Assembly: GCF_002015035.1 (NCBI RefSeq)
Contig: NZ_MUXY01000009.1
Span: forward strand, 1-64,000
Origin: Haemophilus parahaemolyticus
GTDB lineage: Bacteria; Pseudomonadota; Gammaproteobacteria; Enterobacterales; Pasteurellaceae
Length of the DNA: 64,000 nt
Direction: 5' to 3'
Part shown: in pieces, positions 18,181 through 28,737 of the stretch
Numbering within the stretch: position 1 is the first letter of the stretch
How the letters are laid out: every line of letters starts with the position of its first letter
Program-made: the position numbers and the translations under genes
Notes under the pieces: generated by a model
The model's input: the letters and a program-made list of their open reading frames with translations, nothing else
Database searches by the model: none
What the model was told of the DNA's origin: nothing

Positions 18181-19044
18181 ATGAATTTATCGCAATATCA
18201 CTGGACAAAAGCAAACGATATTTATCCTAACCGAGGCAAAAAATCTTATGCGGGCAAGCGTTTACGCTATCGTCTGCGTTCACTTTTACACGCTCAAGCG
18301 GTCAAAAAATTTGAGCAATTTGTCAACCAACACCCTTTGCTTATTTCTCTACTTAACGAGCGAACAAACTATGGCTATCCATTGGTACATCGCTTTCTAG
18401 ATAAACGTTTTAACAGTCAACAACGCTTCAATGCCATCTGCGAGAACTTACTTTTTATCCCGCAACAACTTGCTCATCTCAACCCACCTTTGTGGCAGCA
18501 GCCATTAAGTTTTGGCGAAGTTATCCCTGATTTTGAGATTTTGCTTAATATTAACGAACATCAGCCGATGGAAGGTTATTGGGCATTGGAACTTCGTTAT
18601 AAACCTGAGAATCAACTGATTTACTTGCTGACTTTTGGCAAATTAGATGATGCGTTATTGATTGCTGTGGTACAAGGTCCAAATTTTGAAGGCTCAAAAG
18701 AGATAGTAAAACAGCTCACTAAAGCTTGCCACGGCTTGCGCCCAGCGTATTTAATGGTAGATGCAATGAAAAGCCTTACCCAAATTTTAGGCTATGATAA
18801 ATTATTGGGGATTCCGCAAAAATATCAGAACAAATCACGCCTTGTGCAAAGCAAACGCTATGTAGTGGATTATGATGCGATTTTCTCTGAAGCAGGCGGA
18901 AAACGTGAAAATTATTGGCTACTCCCACTTGAAGATGATCGCAATTTAGACGAAATCCCAAGCAAAAAACGTTCAATGTACCGCAAACGCTTTGCGATGT
19001 TGGATGCATTATTTGAGTCGATGAAACAAGCAATAAAAATATAA
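18181..19044 (+). CDS. VirK/YbjX (DUF535) family protein
   Basis: A 287-residue cytoplasmic protein of the VirK/YbjX family, recognised by the RLRYRLRSLLHA start, GYWALELRYKPENQLIYLL-type core, TKACHGLRPAYLMVDAMK and the SKKRSMYRKR motif. In Shigella and Salmonella, relatives affect virulence and resistance to antimicrobial peptides; the molecular function is unknown. The gene stands alone: the terminator of the preceding operon lies 58 bases upstream, and AAGGAG is eight bases before the ATG. Confidence 0.85.
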   Translation: MNLSQYHWTKANDIYPNRGKKSYAGKRLRYRLRSLLHAQAVKKFEQFVNQHPLLISLLNERTNYGYPLVHRFLDKRFNSQQRFNAICENLLFIPQQLAHLNPPLWQQPLSFGEVIPDFEILLNINEHQPMEGYWALELRYKPENQLIYLLTFGKLDDALLIAVVQGPNFEGSKEIVKQLTKACHGLRPAYLMVDAMKSLTQILGYDKLLGIPQKYQNKSRLVQSKRYVVDYDAIFSEAGGKRENYWLLPLEDDRNLDEIPSKKRSMYRKRFAMLDALFESMKQAIKI

Positions 19045-19248
19045 GAAAAGCTTGCAAGAATAAAATAAGCCCTGAATCCAATTTAGGATCTACTCTAAAA
19101 CTTCAAAAAAAACTATTCAAACTCAGTTCGAAATTATGCAATCAAGATAGTCAAAATCTTACGAATAAATAGTTTTTATCGTTCATCTTTTCAACAAATA
19201 AATATGCTAGAATTCTACCCCTTTTTTACTACTCTTAATGAGGTATCT

Positions 19249-19884
19249 ATGAGTGCATTTAATGCGTTTGTTGAATTTGTTGCTAAAATCGTTGCCCCAA
19301 TGCAACGCCAGTTTATCAACTTTATTCGTATTGCTATTTTTATCGTTATGGTTTGGATTGGTGGCTTAAAAGTTTGTCAATATGAAGCGGACGGTATCGC
19401 CCACTTTGTATCAAACAGCCCGTTCTTCAGCTATATGTATAAAAAAGGTCCAAATTTAGTTGAAAATGACAAAGGCGAAATGGTGATGGAATACACTCTT
19501 CACAAAAATCCTGAAGGCAAAATGGTAGCGAAAAACATTGAATGGCATAAAGAAAACGGTACTTATACCGCTTCTTATATCATCGGTGCAATTATCGTAA
19601 CTGTGGGCATCCTCACTTTAGCTGGTATCTGGAATGCAACAGCAGGCTTGGCGGGCGGATTGCTCACCTTCGGAATGTCGATTGTAACACTCTCGTTTTT
19701 AATTACTACACCAGAAGCTTGGGTGCCTAATCTGGGCGGTGATTTACCAACACCAGCCTATGGCTTCCCTTATCTCTCTGGTGTTGGTCGCTTAGTCATC
19801 AAAGATGTGATTATGATGGCAGGCGGCTTAACTGCTGCGGCTGAATGTGCTAATCGCATTTTAGCGAGAAAACGTGAAGCTTAA
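19249..19884 (+). CDS. DUF417 / RclC-like inner-membrane protein
   Basis: A 211-residue membrane protein of the DUF417 (YkgB/RclC) family with four hydrophobic segments. An early one contains WIGGLKVCQYEADGI, followed by the family's VSNSPFFSYMY motif; later come GGLLTFGMSIVTLSFLITTP and GFPYLSGVGRLVIKD. E. coli RclC belongs to the reactive-chlorine regulon, but no rclR or rclA is nearby, so that role is not assured. I chose the ATG at 19249 (GAGG five bases upstream) over an earlier in-frame ATG at 19204. Confidence 0.85.
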   Translation: MSAFNAFVEFVAKIVAPMQRQFINFIRIAIFIVMVWIGGLKVCQYEADGIAHFVSNSPFFSYMYKKGPNLVENDKGEMVMEYTLHKNPEGKMVAKNIEWHKENGTYTASYIIGAIIVTVGILTLAGIWNATAGLAGGLLTFGMSIVTLSFLITTPEAWVPNLGGDLPTPAYGFPYLSGVGRLVIKDVIMMAGGLTAAAECANRILARKREA

Positions 19885-19974
19885 TTGCAAAACAGTCTAA
19901 ATTTTAGGGGGCAGATCATTAGGTAACTGGGTTAATTATCAAGAATAATGGAGAATTAAATATTCTTCTAGCAT

Positions 19975-20009
19975 CACCGCTTGTAAACATAATACAAGCG
20001 GTGTTTTTT
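19975..20009. terminator. Bidirectional paired-USS terminator
   Basis: CACCGCTTGTA (19975-19985) and TACAAGCGGTG (19993-20003) form an 11-bp perfect stem followed by T residues. It lies between convergent genes and can serve both. Confidence 0.85.
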
Positions 20010-20022
20010 AGAAAATTTTTTA

Positions 20023-20712
20023 CTATTTCAAATCAAACAACAAAAATTCTACCTTACTGGCTGTTTGTAATTCAAGCAAAGTTTCCTGGCTCACCGCCAA
20101 CGCATCGCTGCTGTTTAGTTCCACTCCATTCACCGTTAAACTGCCTTTGACCACTTGCAACCAATAGTTACGATGAGACTCTAATTTGATTTCCGCTGTT
20201 TGGTTCACTCCATATTGATAACGCCATAATTTCATCTCTTGATAGACCTTAAACGAGCCATCCTCCGCATTTGGTGAAAGAATTAAAGTTGCACCCTCTT
20301 TATCGGCAAACTGCTTTTGCCCATAGCGAGGCGTAATACCATATTCATTCGGCATAATCCAGATTTGCAACAAGTGCAACACGTCCGTTTCAGACGGATT
20401 AAACTCTGAATGATATACGCCCGAACCCGCCGACATAATCTGAAACTCGCCTGCATTAAATTCCTTCGCATTGCCCATACTGTCTTTGTGAGCAATTTTT
20501 CCTTCCAGCACATAAGTGAGAATTTCCATATCTTTATGCGGATGCATTCCAAAGCCCATTGTTGGCTGGACAAAATCCTCGTTAATCACCCGTAAATCGG
20601 AAAAATGCATATGATTACGGTCGAAATAATCCGCAAAAGAGAAGCTGTGATAAGCCTTTAACCAACCGTGATTTGCATGACCTCGTTCATTTGCACGTCT
20701 AATTTTTAACAT
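20023..20712 (-). CDS. Pirin family protein (YhhW-like bicupin)
   Basis: A 229-residue pirin. The metal-binding N-terminal cupin has FGMHPHKDMEILTYVLEG (His pair plus Glu) and GVYHSEFNPSE with the third His. The C-terminal half is a second, metal-free-looking cupin. E. coli YhhW has quercetin 2,3-dioxygenase activity in vitro; the physiological substrate is unknown. AAGGAATAG precedes the start. Monocistronic by spacing. Confidence 0.9.
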   Translation of the reverse strand: MLKIRRANERGHANHGWLKAYHSFSFADYFDRNHMHFSDLRVINEDFVQPTMGFGMHPHKDMEILTYVLEGKIAHKDSMGNAKEFNAGEFQIMSAGSGVYHSEFNPSETDVLHLLQIWIMPNEYGITPRYGQKQFADKEGATLILSPNAEDGSFKVYQEMKLWRYQYGVNQTAEIKLESHRNYWLQVVKGSLTVNGVELNSSDALAVSQETLLELQTASKVEFLLFDLK

Positions 20713-20849
20713 ACTCTATTCCTTACTTTAAGTTAATAATTTGCATTTAAAATGCGTTCGGTTTTGATGGAGTGCATTATAAAACGGTTAAAAATAGGAT
20801 AAAGAGAGATTTTATGAAGAGATTATTTAGCAAAAATGAATAAAATAAA

Positions 20850-20903
20850 AAGCGGTCAAATTCTCTTTCATTTTTGCAAAATAGAACAGAAATTTGACCG
20901 CTT
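20850..20903 (-). terminator. Paired-USS terminator after murQ
   Basis: AAGCGGTCAAATT (20850-20862) and AATTTGACCGCTT (20891-20903) pair perfectly. Confidence 0.8.
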
Positions 20904-20910
20904 AAAATCA

Positions 20911-21834
<924 letters not shown>

Positions 21835-21876
21835 TCACAACTATACATTTAATTTGGCGTTTATCTTTGTTTCAGC

Positions 21877-21951
21877 TCATTTTAACGCAGAATAACTTGC
21901 CATTACCAACGCACTCAAACCAAATAATACCACTACAACAGGCTGCCTCAT
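21877..21951 (-). CDS. Possible 24-residue membrane peptide between anmK and murQ
   Basis: Between murQ and anmK the minus strand has a good -10 (TATAAT, 21995-22000) about 50 bases before an ATG that opens a 24-codon frame, MRQPVVVVLFGLSALVMAS and five more residues: one hydrophobic helix. A second ATG just upstream follows AGGA but reads only two lysine codons and stops. One extra A in its six-A tract would fuse it to the 24-codon frame, giving a 29-residue peptide with a proper ribosome-binding site. This may be a small membrane protein, a frameshifted one, or chance. Confidence 0.3.
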   Translation of the reverse strand: MRQPVVVVLFGLSALVMASYSALK

Positions 21952-22069
21952 TTTTATTTTTTCATCTTGATTTTTCCTGTTAATTTTCAATTATATTATA
22001 GGCTACTTAGCTAAAGCACAGAATAGAATTTATAGCACAGAATGAAAGAAAAACTGTCTTATCCATTAA

Positions 22070-23179
22070 TTATTTCGGAAAAATCGCCCCTAAACTAACC
22101 GCTTGCGATGCCCCCGTTACGCTTGGCATATTACTTGGCAGGTTTTCCATTCTTTGAAACGCCAACCAGGCAAAAGCAGTCGCTTCCACATAATCAACAT
22201 CTACTCCATAATCATTAGTCGTACCAACATGCCAATCTGGTAACAAAACATTGAAACGTTCCATCAATAGTGGGTTTCTCGCCCCGCCACCGCACACCAA
22301 CAACACTTTATTTGGCTCATTTTTCCACTGCGATAATTCACGAGAGACGCTTTGAGCGGTAAATTCCGCCAATGTGCGTTGTACATCTTCTACTTTGTAA
22401 GCGGTCATTGCCGTTAAATTTGCAAATTGCTTTTCTAACCACGCAAGGTTAAACAGCTCACGCCCTGTACTTTTCGGGGGCGGCAACTGTAAAAATGGTT
22501 CGTTCAACATTTCCGCCAAGAGTTCGGAGATCACCTCGCCCGTTTTTGCCCATTCGGCATTTTTGTCGTAACGCTTACCAAGATGTTTTTCAATCCAACT
22601 ATCCATCAGTGCATTGCCCACGCTTACGTCGTAGCCAATGGTTTCCGACTTAGGGCCAAGCACCGAAATATTGCTAATGCCACCAATATTGAGCACAACG
22701 GTAAACTGATTTGGGCGTGCAAAAACGGCTTCGTGAAAGGCAGGCACCAGCGGTGCACCTTGACCTCCCATCGCCATATCTTTACGGCGAAAATCTCCCA
22801 CAGTAGTAATCCCCGTACGTGCGGCAACTAAATTCATATCGCCAATTTGCATCGTAAATGGGAAGTTACCTTGTGGAGCGTGCCAAACCGTCTGCCCGTG
22901 GCAACCAATGGCGGTAATTTGGCTTGCCTCAAGCTGGTTTTTCACCAGGAAATCATTCACACAATCGGCATACAACACGCCCAAATGGTGATCGATTTCC
23001 CCTAATTTTTGTAACGATGTTTCACCCGACTTCAATAAAACAGACAAATCCGCTCGCAGTGCTTCGGGCATAGGAACAAAGTCACTTGCCATCAATTTCG
23101 CCCCGTTCTCAAAATCCACTAAGGCTAAATCTACGCCATCAAGGCTTGTACCAGACATAATGCCTAAATATAACTTCAT
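22070..23179 (-). CDS. anmK: Anhydro-N-acetylmuramic acid kinase
   Basis: A 369-residue sugar kinase that hydrolyses the 1,6-anhydro ring of anhydro-MurNAc and phosphorylates it to MurNAc-6-P. The ATP-binding [13 protein letters not shown] is at the N-terminus, [10 protein letters not shown] and [18 protein letters not shown] lie in the middle, and [12 protein letters not shown] and [13 protein letters not shown] near the end. GAGAGA precedes the ATG. It shares its upstream region with the divergent haemagglutinin gene; a perfect CRP motif lies 114 bases before its start. Confidence 0.96.
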   Translation of the reverse strand: MKLYLGIMSGTSLDGVDLALVDFENGAKLMASDFVPMPEALRADLSVLLKSGETSLQKLGEIDHHLGVLYADCVNDFLVKNQLEASQITAIGCHGQTVWHAPQGNFPFTMQIGDMNLVAARTGITTVGDFRRKDMAMGGQGAPLVPAFHEAVFARPNQFTVVLNIGGISNISVLGPKSETIGYDVSVGNALMDSWIEKHLGKRYDKNAEWAKTGEVISELLAEMLNEPFLQLPPPKSTGRELFNLAWLEKQFANLTAMTAYKVEDVQRTLAEFTAQSVSRELSQWKNEPNKVLLVCGGGARNPLLMERFNVLLPDWHVGTTNDYGVDVDYVEATAFAWLAFQRMENLPSNMPSVTGASQAVSLGAIFPK

Positions 23180-23484
23180 ATTTATCTCTCTCTAATTAGT
23201 TTCTAACATTGTCCCATATTCTAACGCTTAACCAAACATAGCAAACGATTGCGTAAAATTTAACTTAAAACACTCCAAAAACTTTCTATTTTTGTGAAGT
23301 AGATCACATTTTCAAGAGATAAATTACTAGTCGAACCCTCCCATTTTTGTTTTAATATCAGCATTTTGTATTTAGCTTCTATATCTATCTAAACGTCTAG
23401 CCAAGAGGTAAGATTTCGTCAGAAATTTGCAAAAAGCACGATAAATCTCACCGCTTGTATCGTTCCATTTTGTGAGGTGCCAAT
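23180..23484. other. 305-base divergent promoter region (anmK / haemagglutinin)
   Basis: No gene is visible. It holds the CRP site at 23293-23308, a plausible rightward promoter TTGTTT-16-TATTTA (23347-23374), a single ACCGCTTGT uptake core near 23450 and the AGG ribosome-binding region before 23485. Confidence 0.5.
23293..23308. promoter_or_regulatory. Perfect CRP site between anmK and the tpsA-type gene
   Basis: TGTGA-AGTAGA-TCACA matches the CRP consensus in all ten conserved bases. It could serve anmK-murQ, the haemagglutinin gene, or both; spacing does not decide. Confidence 0.75.
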
Positions 23485-26400
23485 ATGTCTAAACCCTACT
23501 CTTTAAGCAAAATTTCGCTTGCGATTACATTGAGTATTGCAGGTCAATCAGCGTTTGCGGAAATTACCAGTGCCGATGCTAATACGCAAGTGAGCAAAAA
23601 ACAGGGCATTGAAATTATCAATATCGCCAACCCAAGCAATGCGGGCTTATCGCATAACCGATACGATAAATTCAATGTGGATAAGGCAGGAGCGGTGTTA
23701 AATAACGCTCGTCAAAATGGCAAATCTCAACTCGCAGGCGATCTGAACGCCAACCCAAATCTCAAAACCCAATCCGCAAAAGTGATTCTTAATGAAGTGG
23801 TGAGTCGCAATTCTTCTAAAATTGCTGGTCAGCAAGAAATCTTTGGTGATAAAGCCGATTATGTGTTAGCTAACCCGAACGGCATTAGCGTGGAAGGAGG
23901 CGGTTTTATTAATACGCCTCGTGCTTCGCTTATGGTAGGTAAACCGCAAGTCGCAGAGGGTAAACTTAAAGGCTATGATGCAACAGGCGATAAAGCGTTA
24001 AGCACCAGCGGCAAAATTACCAGTTCTGGCGACATTGATTTAATTGCACCGCAAGTGACCGTTGGCGGACAAATTACCACCAAAGATGGCGTAAATATAA
24101 TTACGGGCAAAAATAAAATTGCACGTGAAGACAATGGCACGCTTAAAATCACCACAACTGAACGCAAAGGGCAAGTATTAGACGGCAAAGTCGTGGGTAG
24201 TATTCAAGCGGGTAGAATCCGTATTCATTCAACCGATGATCGTGCGACTATCACCGCTCAAGCGGCTGATTTACAAGCAAAAGAAGTGGATATTACCGCA
24301 GGCAATGCAAACTTAAACGGTAGAATTAGTCGTCATACAGATCGTGGTAAAGCCAAAATTACGCATCAAAATGGCGTACAAGCTCGTGAACATCAAAGTG
24401 GCTCAAGTGAAAGCTACCAAGCAACGCGTATTCAAGCTGAACAATTTGATATGAATATCAGCGGTAATTTGAATATCGTAGGCACAGATATTCAAACCAA
24501 AAATAGTAATATTCGCGGTGGCAACATACATTTAGGGGCAGAAAAAACCGTAAATTTAGGTGAACACAGCAAAAACCAAAGCAAAGGCAGTTGGTATCGC
24601 AATGAACAAGAGAGCAATCGTGTTGAAACCACACACCGCACTACGATTGCAGGCGATAGCGTAAACCTTGAAGCAACCAAAGGTAAAGTGACCACTGAAG
24701 GTGCAAAAGTTTCCGCAAAAACGATCGCTATTTATGGCGAACAAGGCGTAAATTTACGTGGTGTAAAAGCCACTACCACTCAAACGGCTCGTGCTGAATT
24801 TAAAAATGAAACTGCACGTTTAAAAACAGGTTTAAGTAGCCAAGATAGTAGCGTGCAACACTACACTGCGACAGAATTAACGACTGAACAAGATCTTATT
24901 TTAGGCGGTAAAGGCGACGTACATTTAACAGGCGTAGTGGCAAATGTGGATGGTGTATTGCTCGCGAAAAACAGCGGTTCGCTCTCATTCGGTTCAGAGA
25001 AATCTAGTGAAAGTTATAACCTCAGCGATGATATGCGTTTCTGGGGTGGTTTAGCAGGCTCTAAAACCGTGGGTACAGGCAGAAGTGCGGAAACTGTTCA
25101 CGGAGCTGATTTTACCGTTAAAGGCGATGCGACTTTAGATGCAAGCCGTGGCGTGCATATTTCAGGCAGCCGTGTCGTAACAGGTGGTAATGGCGTAGTA
25201 AAAGGCAATGCAGGTGCATTAGTCATTGATAGCACTCAAGCGAAAACCACTGCAGTTGATTATGCTCGTCAAGGTACAATTTTTGACATTACCAAGGCTC
25301 GCCAAAGTAGCTATACACATACTTCTACTGCAAAAGGTTCAACCTTAAAATCAGAATCGAATCTCCAACTTTCTACTAGCAAAAACGTGAGCATTGCTGG
25401 CTCAACCGTGCAATCTGTGGGCTTGCTGGACATTGCAGCGAAAAGTGGCATTGAAGTGAAAGGCTCAACTAACCACGTTCATACGGAATCAAGCAAGGCT
25501 GGTTTTAGTTTCGCAGGCGGTTTCGATAGCCTCAAAACATCATTCCAACACGGACATTTAACCGCAAACCTCAATATTGATAACAGCAAAGGCACGCCAA
25601 GCGTAGATTCAGATATTGAAATTAGCCAAGAGAAAAAAGCAGATGCGGTAAATGCAGAAGGTAAATTCCACTTGGGCTTGAACGTTTACAATAACAGCCA
25701 AAATAGTCACACAACAACGCATACAGGTTCAAGCGTAAAAGGGAACGATGTAGCATTGAATGCAAAAACTGTGACTGTTTCAGGCAGTGAAGTGGCGGCA
25801 ACTCACGGCAATTTAGTCATTAACGCGGATAAAATCACGACACAGGCAGCTCAAAATCAAAGCATCAACAACAGCGTGAAAAATGAAGTAAATGTTGGTT
25901 TGAGCGGTACAATAACAGAGAGCAAATTAAGTGGTACGTTAGGTGTGAGTGTGGCTCACGCTTTAACTTCAAGCGTGGAAAACAAAGCCCAAGCAAGCAA
26001 ACTTTCAGCGGTAAATGATGTAAAACTCAACGCTAATCGTATTGAGCATCAAGGCAGCCAAGTGCAAGCGGGCGGAAATATCCAAGAAAATGCGAAAGAG
26101 GTACTTCACACGACTGCAAAAAATAACACAAATAGCTTTGGCAATAATATGAACGTGGATCTCAGCGTGTCGGCTGGCATCAACCAAGCGAAAGCCTTTA
26201 ATGTGAATGCAGAACTTTCTGCTAAAGGTGGGCACGAAACCGCTTCAAGCACAACGCATACCGCAACGCAGTTACAAGCGGGCAAAAATATCAGCGTGAA
26301 TGCAAACCACATTCAAGATAATGCGACCCAATACAAGGCGGGAGAAACGGCACAATTTAATTCAAACAGCCATCAACTTGTAGCAGTTGCAAATCGTGTT

Positions 26401-27858
26401 GAGAAAAACAGCCTTTCAGCTGGGGCGAGTTTAGGCGTTTCAGCCGATACTACTAACTTCCAACGCTTTAACGTTGCGGCAAAAGTAGGAGCAAATTACA
26501 ACCAATCTACTAGCCAAGAAAGCAATGCAGTGCAAGGCTCAATTAATGCGAAAAACGTGAACATTCACACAGGCAAATTTAATAGCCAAGCAAATATTAA
26601 CGCAAGTGAAAATGTGAATATTCAAGCTCAAAGTGCTCAATTCAGCCAAGCAACAAGCAGTAAAACCCAATCAGGTGGTGGTTTTGAAGCGAAAGTAGGT
26701 GTTGGTGCAATGGTTGTGCCATCAGCAGGTGCAGCAGTTCCATCTATTGATTTAAGCCTTTCTGCAAATGGTAAAAACGGCAGCCAAAGCCAAGCGGCGA
26801 CGAACACCATTGCGGGTAAAAACGTAAATGTGCAAACACAAGGCGTATTGAACTTGCAAGGCACAAATGTGCAAGCGGTTGAAAATGCACAACTTTCTGG
26901 TAACCGAGTTAATATCACCGCAGGTAATAATGCTGTACAAAGCGTCGCAGCCACTGTTGCTACTGGCGTGAATATTGGAGCTAAAGTAGCAAATGCAGGC
27001 TTCAATGCAAATGTAGGCGTAAACACTGAAAACAGCCAAACGCACACAGGCGTGGCGGTAAACGGTAAAAACGTGAGCATTCAAGCTCAAAACGGAGTGA
27101 ATTTAAAAGGCGTGACCTCAACCTCTGAACAGCTCAATCTTAATGCAGGCAAAGGCAATTTAGCGTTAACTGCAACAACAGACAGCGTGAATAAAACAGG
27201 TGTGTCTGTAGGATTAAAACTAGGTGGTAGTGTAGCTGAACAAAAATGGACTCCGTCTTCAGGTAGCGGTCATCTTGATGTGAATGTGGTGCGTAATGAA
27301 ACACATACCGAAACTACCCTCAACACCGATACAGCTAAAATCAATGCTGGTGGTGATGCGAAATTTATCGGTGGCTCTGTCAATGCTAACCACGCAAGCG
27401 GTACGATTTCAGGTGACTCTCACAGTGAGCAATTAGCCAATAAAGTCAATGAAGTAAGTGTAAGCCTTTCTGCGAATGGTAGTGGTAAACTTGCTGTCCC
27501 AACTACTGATAAGTGGGCAGAAGCAGCAAAAAATGACTGGAATAACGGTTCCATTGCAGGTGTGAAAGCGGATGCAAAATTAGAGGTTAACGCCAAACAT
27601 CAGCAAACAGCAACTAATGCTGGCGTAAATGCAACACAGGATACAGTTGTAGTCAAAGGCGTGAAATCTCGTACTGAGATGAAAAATCATCGTAGTCGCC
27701 AAATATATTTTAAAGCGGAAGCTACTACAGCGATAAAAAAACAAGTTGAAGCAAAAATTCCTGAAAAAGTAAGACAGGTAGTAAAACCAATACGTGCAGT
27801 AAATTTACAACTTATTAAAAATAATAAAGTAAATTATAAAGTACGTGTAAGACACTAA
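23485..27858 (+). CDS. Filamentous haemagglutinin-like TpsA exoprotein
   Basis: A 1457-residue secreted adhesin of two-partner secretion type. Residues 1-25 form a signal peptide ending QSAFA. A TPS (haemagglutination activity) domain follows to about residue 270, with the diagnostic NPNL and NPNG motifs (ANPNGISVEGGGFINT). Then come long, low-complexity beta-helix repeats rich in Asn, Ser and Ala, of the Fil_haemagg_2 type. There is no VENN motif and no CDI-type toxin domain. The last ~70 residues are instead short, Lys/Arg-rich and encoded by visibly more AT-rich DNA. No tpsB transporter gene is in the window, nor an immunity gene downstream. It may be complete, or its C-terminal module may have been lost or replaced. 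Confidence 0.88.
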   Translation: MSKPYSLSKISLAITLSIAGQSAFAEITSADANTQVSKKQGIEIINIANPSNAGLSHNRYDKFNVDKAGAVLNNARQNGKSQLAGDLNANPNLKTQSAKVILNEVVSRNSSKIAGQQEIFGDKADYVLANPNGISVEGGGFINTPRASLMVGKPQVAEGKLKGYDATGDKALSTSGKITSSGDIDLIAPQVTVGGQITTKDGVNIITGKNKIAREDNGTLKITTTERKGQVLDGKVVGSIQAGRIRIHSTDDRATITAQAADLQAKEVDITAGNANLNGRISRHTDRGKAKITHQNGVQAREHQSGSSESYQATRIQAEQFDMNISGNLNIVGTDIQTKNSNIRGGNIHLGAEKTVNLGEHSKNQSKGSWYRNEQESNRVETTHRTTIAGDSVNLEATKGKVTTEGAKVSAKTIAIYGEQGVNLRGVKATTTQTARAEFKNETARLKTGLSSQDSSVQHYTATELTTEQDLILGGKGDVHLTGVVANVDGVLLAKNSGSLSFGSEKSSESYNLSDDMRFWGGLAGSKTVGTGRSAETVHGADFTVKGDATLDASRGVHISGSRVVTGGNGVVKGNAGALVIDSTQAKTTAVDYARQGTIFDITKARQSSYTHTSTAKGSTLKSESNLQLSTSKNVSIAGSTVQSVGLLDIAAKSGIEVKGSTNHVHTESSKAGFSFAGGFDSLKTSFQHGHLTANLNIDNSKGTPSVDSDIEISQEKKADAVNAEGKFHLGLNVYNNSQNSHTTTHTGSSVKGNDVALNAKTVTVSGSEVAATHGNLVINADKITTQAAQNQSINNSVKNEVNVGLSGTITESKLSGTLGVSVAHALTSSVENKAQASKLSAVNDVKLNANRIEHQGSQVQAGGNIQENAKEVLHTTAKNNTNSFGNNMNVDLSVSAGINQAKAFNVNAELSAKGGHETASSTTHTATQLQAGKNISVNANHIQDNATQYKAGETAQFNSNSHQLVAVANRVEKNSLSAGASLGVSADTTNFQRFNVAAKVGANYNQSTSQESNAVQGSINAKNVNIHTGKFNSQANINASENVNIQAQSAQFSQATSSKTQSGGGFEAKVGVGAMVVPSAGAAVPSIDLSLSANGKNGSQSQAATNTIAGKNVNVQTQGVLNLQGTNVQAVENAQLSGNRVNITAGNNAVQSVAATVATGVNIGAKVANAGFNANVGVNTENSQTHTGVAVNGKNVSIQAQNGVNLKGVTSTSEQLNLNAGKGNLALTATTDSVNKTGVSVGLKLGGSVAEQKWTPSSGSGHLDVNVVRNETHTETTLNTDTAKINAGGDAKFIGGSVNANHASGTISGDSHSEQLANKVNEVSVSLSANGSGKLAVPTTDKWAEAAKNDWNNGSIAGVKADAKLEVNAKHQQTATNAGVNATQDTVVVKGVKSRTEMKNHRSRQIYFKAEATTAIKKQVEAKIPEKVRQVVKPIRAVNLQLIKNNKVNYKVRVRH

Positions 27859-27938
27859 AACTCATCAAGCAGTCAATTTTTTGCAAATTTTTGCGAAGAA
27901 TTGACCGCTTATTTCAATTATAAAAAAGAGGATTCTTT

Positions 27939-28646
27939 ATGAACAAATTAACTAAACTCTCATTAGCAGTCGTTATCGGTAGTTTAATGATGCCAGCATT
28001 TGCGTCTAAAACTGAGCCTTATACTCAATCAGGCACTAACGCCCGTGAAATGTTGGTTGAACAACCCATTCACTGGATTTCAGTTGATCAAATTAAAAAA
28101 GAATTAGAGGGTAAAGCACCTATTAATGTGAGCTTTGATATTGATGATACCGTGTTATTTAGCAGTCCTTGCTTCTATCACGGTCAGCAAAAATACTCGC
28201 CAGGCAAACAAGATTACTTAAAAAATCAAGATTTCTGGAATGAAGTAAATGCAGGGTGCGATAATTACTCAATTCCAAAACAAATTGGTGCAGATTTAAT
28301 CAAAATGCACCAAGAGCGTGGCGATCAGATTTACTTTATTACGGGTCGTACAGCAGGTAAAACCGATGGCGTAACCTCTGTATTACAAAAAGCATTTGAT
28401 ATTAAAAATATGCATCCAGTGGAATTTATGGGTGGTCGTGAACGTACGACAAAATATAATAAAACCCCTGGTATTATTGCTCATAAAGTGACAATCCACT
28501 ATGGCGACAGCGACGATGATATTTTAGCCGCGAAAGAAGCAGGCATTCGCGGTATTCGTCTAATGCGTGCGGCAAACTCAACTTACCAGCCAATGCCAAC
28601 TTTAGGTGGCTATGGCGAAGAGGTTTTAATTAACTCAAGCTATTAA
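27939..28646 (+). CDS. aphA: Class B acid phosphatase
   Basis: A 235-residue periplasmic HAD-superfamily phosphatase with a signal peptide ending PAFAS (about residue 23). The nucleophile motif FDIDDTVLFSS places the catalytic aspartates at 67 and 69; HAD motif III/IV appears as HYGDSDDDILAAKEAG. It dephosphorylates nucleotides and other organic phosphomonoesters and could convert NMN to nicotinamide riboside. AGAGGA precedes the ATG. The next gene, cpdB, is another periplasmic nucleotidase, so the pair forms a nucleotide-scavenging unit split by a GGCGGAT hairpin. Confidence 0.95.
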   Translation: MNKLTKLSLAVVIGSLMMPAFASKTEPYTQSGTNAREMLVEQPIHWISVDQIKKELEGKAPINVSFDIDDTVLFSSPCFYHGQQKYSPGKQDYLKNQDFWNEVNAGCDNYSIPKQIGADLIKMHQERGDQIYFITGRTAGKTDGVTSVLQKAFDIKNMHPVEFMGGRERTTKYNKTPGIIAHKVTIHYGDSDDDILAAKEAGIRGIRLMRAANSTYQPMPTLGGYGEEVLINSSY

Positions 28647-28684
28647 AATAGTGTTGAATGAGCTTAAAATAGGATAAACATGTT

Positions 28685-28717
28685 TAGGTGGGCGGATTTC
28701 TATCCGCCTACTTTTTC
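28685..28717 (+). terminator. Hairpin between aphA and cpdB
   Basis: GGCGGAT (28691-28697) pairs with ATCCGCC (28702-28708), followed by CTTTTTC. A terminator or partial attenuator. Confidence 0.65.
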
Positions 28718-28737
28718 AAAATTTTTGTGGAGTTTTT

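Noticed and set aside
26005..27090. Several open frames of 75-147 codons antisense to the haemagglutinin gene.
   Set aside because: They are by-products of the repetitive, stop-poor coding sequence on the other strand; no ribosome-binding sites and no plausible products.
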